NCBI GenBank assembly: GCA_028275425.1
Contig: JAPWUT010000025.1
Coordinates: forward strand, 1 to 13,166
Direction: 5' to 3'
Source of the DNA: Anaerolineae bacterium
GTDB taxonomy: Bacteria > Chloroflexota > Anaerolineae > SpSt-600
DNA: 13,166 nt
Part shown: positions 7,975-13,166 of the stretch, piece after piece
How positions within the stretch are numbered: position 1 is the first letter of the stretch
How the letters are laid out: the number at the start of each line of letters is the position of its first letter
Position numbers and translations under genes: made by a program
The notes under the pieces: generated by a model
Database searches by the model: none
What the model saw: only the letters and a program-made list of their open reading frames with translations
What the model was told of the DNA's origin: nothing

Positions 7975-8574
7975 CTACATTTCCCTTCGCCCTTCCAAAG
8001 CTCGGGCTAAGGTGATAGCATCGGCGTATTCAAGGTCTCCGCCCATGGGGAGGCCGCGAGCCAGGCGGGTTACCTTTATCCCCAAGGGTTTCAGGAGTTG
8101 GTAGATGTACATGGCCGTGGCCTCCCCTTCTAAGTTGGGGTTTGTAGCCAATATTACCTCGCGGATAAGCTTGCCCTTGACTCGCCGCAGTAGCTCCTGA
8201 ATCCTTAAATCCTCCGGCCCAATCCCTTCGACAGGGGAAATTGCCCCGTGCAGGACATGGTAAACCCCTTTGTATTCCCCAGTCCTCTCCAGGGCTAACA
8301 CATCCAATGGGTCCTCTACAACGCAGATTGTGGATTGGTCCCGTTCGGGATCTCTGCAGATTGGGCATGGGCTTTCATCGGTTATGTTGAAGCAAATTTC
8401 GCAGTAAGTAGTTTTTTCCCTCAGCTCTTTTATGGCCTCGGCCAAGGCAAGGGCTTGTTCCTTTGGGACTTTAAGGAGGTAGAAAGTAAGGCGGGAAGCC
8501 GTCTTAGGCCCTATGCCCGGAAGGCGGCTGAATTCGTCTATGAGACGGGCTATCGGAGCTGCAAGCTTGGCCAT
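7975..8574 (-). CDS. recR: Recombination protein RecR
   Basis: The 199-residue protein has the usual RecR length and order. A helix-hairpin-helix region is at about 18-30 (LPGIGPKTASRL), a four-cysteine zinc finger uses Cys58, Cys61, Cys70 and Cys73, and a Toprim domain begins around VVEDPLD (85-91) and includes TNPNLEGEATAMYI (144-157). The C-terminal ARGLPMGGDLEYAD segment is highly characteristic. RecR works with RecO (and RecF) to load RecA on gapped DNA. It is last in the dnaX-ybaB-recR operon, 9 bp after the ybaB stop, with a modest AAAGGGGA ribosome-binding site. The stop lies 16 bp from repeat array B. Confidence 0.97.
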   Translation of the reverse strand: MAKLAAPIARLIDEFSRLPGIGPKTASRLTFYLLKVPKEQALALAEAIKELREKTTYCEICFNITDESPCPICRDPERDQSTICVVEDPLDVLALERTGEYKGVYHVLHGAISPVEGIGPEDLRIQELLRRVKGKLIREVILATNPNLEGEATAMYIYQLLKPLGIKVTRLARGLPMGGDLEYADAITLARALEGRREM

Positions 8575-8583
8575 CGGTCCCCT

Positions 8584-8904
8584 TTAAAAATTAAGCCCTG
8601 GGACTTCTATCCCGCCCACGATTGAGGAGAGCTTTTCGGCGGCGAGGGCTTGGGCTCGCTCAATAGCTTCGTTCACGGCAATGAGGATTAGGTCCTGGAG
8701 TAATTCCACGTCCTCTGGGTTCACTACCTCCGGGGAGATGGTTATGGAGCGGAGGCGTTGATGCCCATCTATTACCACTTTTACGGCCCCACCCCCTGCC
8801 GTGACCTCTATAGTTTCCTCTCCTAAGCGTTCTTGAGCTTTCAGCATCTCTTCTTGGAGCTTCTCCAGCTGGCCTACAAGCTTAAGGGCTTTCTTTTTGG
8901 ACAT
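8584..8904 (-). CDS. ybaB: YbaB/EbfC family nucleoid-associated protein
   Basis: The 106-residue protein matches the small YbaB/EbfC family in length and pattern. It has a charged N-terminal helix (about 1-30, LVGQLEKLQEEMLKAQERL), a beta region containing VTAGGGAVKVVIDG and ITISPEVV, then EDVELLQDLILIAVNEAIERAQ. Family members form dimers that bind DNA and affect nucleoid structure and gene expression. The gene lies between dnaX and recR, as in many bacteria. Its start at 8904 is inside dnaX: the last 23 nt of dnaX overlap it in another frame, and an AAGGAGGGG site inside dnaX supports coupled translation. Confidence 0.95.
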   Translation of the reverse strand: MSKKKALKLVGQLEKLQEEMLKAQERLGEETIEVTAGGGAVKVVIDGHQRLRSITISPEVVNPEDVELLQDLILIAVNEAIERAQALAAEKLSSIVGGIEVPGLNF

Positions 8905-10474
8905 GTTCCCCTCCTTTTTCTTGGCGTATTCCTACAATCCTCGCTCCCAGTTTTTCCACTGCTACTTTTACCACCGGGTCCTCAGCCGGGGGAAGCTTTG
9001 GGGTGGTCGGCTGAGCCTTCTTCTTGGGTATTACTACGCATTTTACCCGGATTGGCCGGCCCAGAAGTTTGCTCAAGGCTTCTTCCAGTGTTCTCCGCCT
9101 CTTGTCTTCTTCCGCCTTCTCCCTGTGGAGCGGGTAGTAAAAGCCCAGGGTTACTGTATTTTCCAAAACCGAGACTGGCTCGCAATCCCTCAGGAGTGCT
9201 TCCAGAGCTTTATCCACACTCCTTATAGCCGCCAAGAGGTTGGCCCATTGCGCCCTTAAGAGGGCGAGTTCCTCAGCTTTTGGCTGCTGCGGTGCTGGAG
9301 GGGCTTCCTGGGCTGGCTGGATAGCCTCTTTCGGCGGTTGTGGTGCTTCCTTGGGCGGTGATTGCTGTGGTGTCTCCTGGGCTTGCGGTGCTGAGGCCGC
9401 TTCCATTATTTCCAAGAAAGCCATTTCTAAGGCGAGCTGAGGGGAAAGCCCTCCTCTCATCTCAAGGGCTGTTCGGCTCAGGAGGCGTATAATCTTAATC
9501 CATTGGCCGGTGGGGAGGAGGGCAGAGTAATCCTTCATCCTCTCAATGGCCTCTTGGGGCAAGTCCAGCGAAGCTTTATCCCCCGAAACTTTTATGAGCA
9601 GGATGTTCCTTAGGTAGTTGATTAGCTCTTGGAGGAGCTGCTTTGGTTCTGCCCCCCTCTCTATTAGCTCATCCAAGTAGGCAATGAGCTCGGCAGTCTG
9701 TCCCCGAACCAGCAGGCCGACAAGTTCGGCGATGGTTTCCTGGGATATGGCCCCGGTTATAGCCCGAGCCAGCTCCAGGGTTATCTTTTCCTCCCCGAAA
9801 GCTCTCAGCTGGTCCAGTAGGCTCAAAGCATCCCTCATGCTGCCCATAGCCTGGTGAGCTATGAAACTGAGGGCCTCGGGCTCAACGGAAATTCCCTCTT
9901 GAGAAGCTATGTAGCTCAATCGTTCAACTATGTCCTTAGCCGGGATGCGGCGGAAGTCAAACCTCTGGCACCGGGAGAGGACTGTAGGCGGAATGCGGTC
10001 CGGTGCAGTGGTAGCCAGGACGAAAATTACATGGGGTGGGGGTTCCTCAAGAGTTTTGAGGAGGGCATTGAAAGCTTCGGGGGTAAGCATGTGGACTTCG
10101 TCTATCACGTAGACTTTGTAACGGGCTTGGGTGGGCATGAAGCCCACTTTCTCCCGTAGGTCGCGGATTTCATCAATTCCCCGGTTGGAAGCGGCATCAA
10201 TTTCAATCAAATCCAGGCAACGTCCTTCGTTTATGGCTGTGCAGATTTCGCAGCGGTTGCAGGGCTTATCCTGGTCGGTGGAAAGGCAATTTACTGCTTT
10301 GGCCAGGATGCGGGCGGTGGTAGTTTTTCCTGTGCCGCGTGGTCCGGCGAAGAGGTAAGCGTGGGCAATTTTTCCGGATTTTATAGCGTTTTTGAGGGTG
10401 CGGACCACGTGGTCCTGGCCTATAAGCTCATCAAAGTTTCTGGAGCGCCACTTCCGGTAGAGAACTTGGCTCAT
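8882..10474 (-). CDS. dnaX: DNA polymerase III gamma/tau subunit
   Basis: The frame could begin at 10540, but I start at ATG 10474 (MSQVLYRKWR), where the family normally begins, because a strong promoter lies between the two positions and AGAGG precedes the ATG. The product is 530 residues. It has Walker A GPRGTGKT (44-51), zinc-binding Cys63, Cys72, Cys75 and Cys78, Walker B IDEVHML (124-130), the SRC sensor motif (167-169) and clamp-loader AAA+ lid domains. A Pro/Gln/Glu/Ala-rich linker follows, then a shorter C-terminal domain. The protein is the ATPase motor of the sliding-clamp loader of the replicative polymerase. I see no convincing slippery heptamer for a programmed frameshift to a short gamma form. 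It overlaps ybaB by 23 nt. Confidence 0.97.
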   Translation of the reverse strand: MSQVLYRKWRSRNFDELIGQDHVVRTLKNAIKSGKIAHAYLFAGPRGTGKTTTARILAKAVNCLSTDQDKPCNRCEICTAINEGRCLDLIEIDAASNRGIDEIRDLREKVGFMPTQARYKVYVIDEVHMLTPEAFNALLKTLEEPPPHVIFVLATTAPDRIPPTVLSRCQRFDFRRIPAKDIVERLSYIASQEGISVEPEALSFIAHQAMGSMRDALSLLDQLRAFGEEKITLELARAITGAISQETIAELVGLLVRGQTAELIAYLDELIERGAEPKQLLQELINYLRNILLIKVSGDKASLDLPQEAIERMKDYSALLPTGQWIKIIRLLSRTALEMRGGLSPQLALEMAFLEIMEAASAPQAQETPQQSPPKEAPQPPKEAIQPAQEAPPAPQQPKAEELALLRAQWANLLAAIRSVDKALEALLRDCEPVSVLENTVTLGFYYPLHREKAEEDKRRRTLEEALSKLLGRPIRVKCVVIPKKKAQPTTPKLPPAEDPVVKVAVEKLGARIVGIRQEKGGEHVQKESP

Positions 10475-10490
10475 TTCCCCCTCTTTCCTA

Positions 10491-10519
10491 ATTGTAACCT
10501 GAAAAGGGGCGGGTGTCAA
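10491..10519 (-). promoter_or_regulatory. Near-consensus sigma-70-type promoter of dnaX-ybaB-recR
   Basis: On the minus strand a perfect TTGACA (10514-10519) is followed by a 17-bp spacer and TACAAT (10491-10496). The expected transcription start is near 10484, only about 10 nt before the dnaX ATG, so the Shine-Dalgarno-like AGAGG would sit at the very 5' end of the mRNA. The -35 lies 25 bp from the edge of repeat array C. Confidence 0.8.
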
Positions 10520-10544
10520 AAGAGCAGCTTTTGGTGGCATGCCG

Positions 10545-11187
10545 GGGTGCGTCCCAGAATTTTAGGGGAATAACGATTTTCCCCACCCTCGCAGGCTGAG
10601 GGTTTGCCGGCGTTTTGGGCCCCACTCGCGGCGGGGTGGTAAGAGTTAGCTACTCTCCCCTTCTTTGAAATTTTTGGGGGCACATCCCCAAAACCCCCTG
10701 GGAAGGGGCTGCGCCCCCTCCACCCCCTTTGCCCACCCCCGTGAGCTAAGGGTCCGCTGGCGCTTTGGGTCCCACTCGTGGGCAGGTTACTAATGTGGGC
10801 AACTCGCCCCCCTTTTGATTTTGTGGGGGGACACCCCCCACGCCCCCCGCCATGGGGGCTTCGCCCCCCTGGACCCCCAAGGTTTTCCCACCCTCGTTGG
10901 CCGAGGGTTTGCCAGCATTCTGGGTCCCACTCGTGGCGGGGTTAACCTCTCCTCCAATCACTTGCCAGAATTTTCCCCCTTCCCTGCGAGGGAAGGGGGC
11001 CAGGGGGTTAGGTCGGAAGGGGGGATACCCCCCACAGCCCATGCCAGGGGGGCTCCGCCCCCTGGCCCCCCAAGGTTTTCCTACCCCCGTTGGCCGAGGG
11101 TTTGCCAGCATTCTGGTCCCACTCGTGGCGAGGTTGCCAGAGAGGGCTACTCTCCCCCTATTTTTAGCTTTGGGGGCAAGCCCATTC
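10545..11187 (-). repeat. Palindromic repeat array C, inverted relative to arrays A and B
   Basis: This gene-free stretch holds the same repeat family on the minus strand. Unit cores (CTCGTG or CTCGCG on the plus strand) lie at 11122, 10930, 10775 and 10625, giving spacings of 192, 155 and 150 bp. The longer spacing contains an extra 11-bp-stem hairpin (10975-10999) with flanks shared with copy A. A truncated tail (about 11141-11187) precedes the first core, and the last unit is a half-unit ending at GGGTGCGTCCCAGAATT (10545-10561). Subtypes match array B in order: the units at 10930, 10775 and 10625 correspond to those at 7571, 7727 and 7878. Gly/Pro-rich frames here are repeat translations. 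Confidence 0.85.
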
Positions 11188-11226
11188 TACCCCGGTCTAA
11201 TGAAGCCAAAAGCCAGGAGTAGATGT

Positions 11227-11255
11227 TTGACTTAGCCGCTCCTTTAAGCTATACT
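11227..11255 (+). promoter_or_regulatory. Predicted sigma-70-type promoter of the YgiT-type zinc protein gene
   Basis: TTGACT (11227-11232), a 17-bp spacer and TATACT (11250-11255) form a strong promoter. The predicted start is near 11262, with a leader of about 80 nt. This rules out the in-frame TTG at 11255 as the translation start of the downstream gene. Confidence 0.75.
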
Positions 11256-11278
11256 TGCAACTGACGAGATTCAGCGTA

Positions 11279-11295
11279 GGTCTTATTGCAAGACC
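11279..11295 (+). promoter_or_regulatory. Inverted repeat in the leader of the YgiT-type gene, possible operator
   Basis: GGTCTT and AAGACC form a perfect 6-bp inverted repeat around ATTGC, about 17 nt downstream of the predicted transcription start. Antitoxins of the MqsA type usually bind palindromes near their own promoters, so an autoregulatory operator is possible. An RNA hairpin would fit equally well. No binding evidence is available. Confidence 0.3.
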
Positions 11296-11341
11296 GGAGG
11301 CCGCAAAAGTTAGCTTAAATTCGTTGGGCAGGGTTATCCTA

Positions 11342-11584
11342 ATGGAGCCTTTTGACAAGTGCCCTATCTGTGGTGGGGAATTGGTTGAAAAAGAAGTGGA
11401 AAAGCTGCTGAAAGGCGGTGTGCACGTGGCGGTATTAAAGGTGCATGCTTACGTATGCTTGCAATGTGGTGAACGGCTGTATTCTGCTGAAACTGTCAAA
11501 CGTTTTGAGCAGATTCGGCGGAAGCTGGAGAGGCAAGAAGTCGCTGAGTTTAAACCAGTTGGTCAGACTTTCCAGGTGGCGTAA
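11342..11584 (+). CDS. YgiT-type (MqsA N-terminal-like) zinc-finger protein, orphan antitoxin-like
   Basis: Starting at ATG 11342 the protein is 80 residues. The longer in-frame TTG start overlaps the -10 box and is rejected. Two CxxC pairs (Cys7/Cys10 in CPICGG and Cys39/Cys42 in CLQCGE) form the zinc knuckle of YgiT-type proteins. Between them lies a short beta region (VHVAVLKVHAYV), after them a helix (YSAETVKRFEQIRRKLERQ), and the C-terminus ends in a VGQTFQV tail typical of this antitoxin-like group. Relatives are usually antitoxins paired with an MqsR- or DUF4258-type toxin encoded just upstream. Here upstream DNA is only promoter and repeats, and the next gene is TnpB-related 27 bp downstream, so no toxin partner is visible. 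Function as a solo regulator is inference. Confidence 0.75.
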   Translation: MEPFDKCPICGGELVEKEVEKLLKGGVHVAVLKVHAYVCLQCGERLYSAETVKRFEQIRRKLERQEVAEFKPVGQTFQVA

Positions 11585-11611
11585 GCTTGGGTAGTCACTC
11601 CTTATGGATGA

Positions 11612-13166
11612 ATGGCTATGCTCACTTTACAATGCCAACTGCGTTTTGAGCACCAAGAGGACCAAGAAGCAGTTAGCGAGCTCATGCGCCGCTTCTCGGC
11701 GGCAATGCGCTTCGCCTACCAGCGCCTCCTTGAGGGGAAGGAGGAGAGCGAAGTCCTAAAGGAGCTTTCCTCCCTATTCAACCTCAACTCCCGCTATGCT
11801 TACGGCGCATTGGTAAAGGCTAAGATGACCATTGCCTCCCTGAAGGAGCTGGGCCAAAGCCCGAAGAAGGTGGTCTTTGGAGGGAGGAAGCTCTTTGAGG
11901 AGCTTTCCCGGAACCACCTTTCCGGGAAGCGAAGGGATAAGCTTCTTGAGAAGTGGAGGGAGAGAAGGCAAGGCTTGCTTTTTGCCGTGGGTCAGAAGCA
12001 CGCAAAGGGAAACCAGAACCTGAGGCTGGCCTGGGTTGATGGCTACCTTTTCCTTCGCATCACAATCGGGGAAAGGAAGTGGGTCTATGCCAAGGTAATC
12101 CGAAAAGTGAAACGGGATAGGGACAAATGGAAGGTGCTTCTGGCTCGCTTGATGAAGGCAGAAGCTACAGGAGAATGGTTCCCCTACACTGTCACCTTGC
12201 GCCGGAAGGAAGGCAAGCTTTATGCCTTCATCTCCTTTGAGGAAGAGCTACCTCCGGTTTCAATCACCAAAGCTCAAGGAGTAATAGGGCTTGACCTAAA
12301 TGCCGTCCCGCAACATGTAGCCTGGGCGGAAGCTTCTTCAGACGGGAATTTAGTTTCTCACGGAGCTATACCCATTCCCGACCTTTCTGGGAAGCCTAAG
12401 AAAGTGCGAGATTACATTCTCTGGCTTACGGCCTGGCAGGTAGTTCGCCTGGCCAAGGAGAAAAGGAAGGCCATTGCTTTGGAGCGCCTTAAGCGTATGC
12501 CTAAAGGAGAGCGTGGGGATGGGAAGCCAGCCCTTAGGCGTAAGCTTGGAAACTGGGCCTACCGGAGCCTGAGGGAGAAGATTAAGGTTCTGGCCTTGCG
12601 GGAAGGGATTGAAGTTGTGGAAGTGAGTCCGGCTTACACTTCGGTCATAGGGGCATTGAAGTATGCACCGCAGCACCTACTGGACAAGGACCGGGCAGCG
12701 GCTTTGGTGATTGCCAGGCGTGCCCTGGGGTTTGAAGAGAAGATGCCCAAGCATTACGAACGCTTATTAGGTTACGGAGAATTCCTTGCCTATGCTATCG
12801 CTTACTGGGAAGAGAAAGTTGAAGAGCTGAGGGCAAGGAAAAGGGAAGAGAAGAACAAGTGGAAGGGGAATGCAGTTCGGAGGGACTTGGAGAAAGCAAA
12901 GAAATCCCTTCAGCTTCTTAAGGAAAGTGTGGGTGGCGAGCCAGTAGGGGCGACCTGCTGGGTCGTCCCTGCGACCTGTTGGGTCGCTCCTTCCCAAGAG
13001 ACGGCCGACCGATGGAAGGAGCCGATGAGGGAGAATGGCTGGCAAGTCGCCTATGCAGCCCTTGCTGAGCCTCTTCTTGGGAGGTCCTTTAGGGACCTTT
13101 CTCCCCTAAGGCCAGTTCTGGTCTTTGGGGATTGGGAGAGGCCAGCGAGAAGGTTAGCCCCTGACC
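11612..13166 (+). CDS. TnpB-related protein (IS200/IS605 OrfB-like RuvC nuclease), partial at 3' end
   Basis: An open frame of 518 codons runs from ATG 11612 to the window edge. ATG 11618, 6 nt after GGATGA, is an equally good start, and an in-frame stop at 11609 limits the gene upstream. The N-terminus (LTLQCQLRF, then MRRFSAAMRFAYQRLLEG) is typical of TnpB-related proteins. RuvC motifs are visible: Asp228 in GVIGLDLN, Glu291 in AIALERL and Asp360 in DKDRAAALVIARRALGF, preceded by SPAYTSVIG. The CxxC zinc finger of canonical TnpB, expected between the second and third motifs, is missing. TnpB proteins are RNA-guided nucleases of IS200/IS605 elements; whether this zinc-less branch has that activity is unknown. 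No tnpA is seen nearby. A charged helix at about 408-440 is followed by in-frame palindromes and an unrecognised tail. Confidence 0.8.
   Translation, partial: MAMLTLQCQLRFEHQEDQEAVSELMRRFSAAMRFAYQRLLEGKEESEVLKELSSLFNLNSRYAYGALVKAKMTIASLKELGQSPKKVVFGGRKLFEELSRNHLSGKRRDKLLEKWRERRQGLLFAVGQKHAKGNQNLRLAWVDGYLFLRITIGERKWVYAKVIRKVKRDRDKWKVLLARLMKAEATGEWFPYTVTLRRKEGKLYAFISFEEELPPVSITKAQGVIGLDLNAVPQHVAWAEASSDGNLVSHGAIPIPDLSGKPKKVRDYILWLTAWQVVRLAKEKRKAIALERLKRMPKGERGDGKPALRRKLGNWAYRSLREKIKVLALREGIEVVEVSPAYTSVIGALKYAPQHLLDKDRAAALVIARRALGFEEKMPKHYERLLGYGEFLAYAIAYWEEKVEELRARKREEKNKWKGNAVRRDLEKAKKSLQLLKESVGGEPVGATCWVVPATCWVAPSQETADRWKEPMRENGWQVAYAALAEPLLGRSFRDLSPLRPVLVFGDWERPARRLAPD
12946..12987 (+). repeat. 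Two adjacent palindromic hairpins inside the tnpB-like coding sequence
   Basis: The first hairpin (12946-12970) pairs AGGGGCGACC with GGTCGTCCCT around TGCTG, a 10-bp stem with one G-U pair. The second (12971-12987) pairs GCGACC with GGTCGC around TGTTG. They follow each other directly and share the CGACCTGYTGGGTCG core. The reading frame stays open through both, giving a repeated ATCWV peptide (VGATCWVVPATCWVAP). Confidence 0.85.

Noticed and set aside
8882..9100. Programmed frameshift in dnaX giving a gamma form
   Set aside because: The A-rich runs present (AAGAAGAAG and GAAAAAGG near the 3' end) are not canonical slippery heptamers, and the latter is too close to the stop and overlaps the ybaB ribosome-binding site.
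10475..10540. Longer dnaX start at 10540
   Set aside because: The extra 22 residues overlap a near-consensus promoter and are absent from the usual DnaX N-terminus.
11255..11341. Extended TTG start of the YgiT-type gene
   Set aside because: The TTG lies in the -10 box of the predicted promoter, and the zinc-knuckle family normally begins a few residues before the first CxxC.
11170..11341. A toxin gene partner upstream of the YgiT-type gene
   Set aside because: Only a promoter, a small inverted repeat and a possible 11-codon frame are present; no MqsR- or DUF4258-like sequence can be read on either strand.

Overview
The window reads as chromosomal DNA of a moderately GC-rich bacterium. The divergent 785-aa transketolase, the CHAT-STAND-TPR giant protein, the GT-C glycosyltransferase, the YgiT-type zinc protein, the TnpB-related protein and many G-rich palindromic intergenic repeats together resemble Chloroflexota (Anaerolineae-like, perhaps thermophilic). 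This placement is inference from gene style only; no rRNA or other marker is present to settle it.

Layout. (1) Positions 1-3050, minus strand: a very large protein that runs off the left edge, with an N-terminal CHAT (caspase-like) domain, a central STAND/NB-ARC-type NTPase and a C-terminal TPR array encoded by near-identical 120-bp DNA repeats. (2) 3051-3417: a divergent promoter region, with one near-consensus promoter facing each way and one copy of a palindromic repeat unit between them. (3) 3418-7373, plus strand: a transketolase-family enzyme followed, with a 1-nt stop/start overlap, by a multi-membrane-span GT-C glycosyltransferase. (4) 7374-7974: gene-free DNA filled by repeat array B. 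(5) 7975-10474, minus strand: the operon dnaX-ybaB-recR (DNA polymerase III clamp-loader subunit, nucleoid-associated protein, recombination mediator), driven by a strong promoter just upstream of dnaX. (6) 10545-11187: repeat array C, in the opposite orientation to B. (7) 11342-13166, plus strand: a small YgiT/MqsA-N-type zinc protein with its own promoter, then a TnpB-related (IS200/IS605 OrfB-like) protein running off the right edge.

The housekeeping core is the dnaX-ybaB-recR unit (replication and recombinational repair). The accessory parts are the CHAT-STAND-TPR protein (architecture typical of predicted sensing, cell-death or defence proteins), the orphan antitoxin-like gene and the TnpB relative.

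The most striking structural signal is outside the genes. Arrays B and C contain the same repeat subtypes in the same order but inverted. They end in the same degenerate half-unit (AATTCTGGGACRCACCC) and bracket the dnaX promoter-operon closely: 16 bp beyond the recR stop and 25 bp upstream of the dnaX -35 box. A second notable signal is a pair of palindromic hairpins carried in frame inside the tnpB-like coding sequence. No tRNA, rRNA, CRISPR array or complete insertion sequence was recognised.
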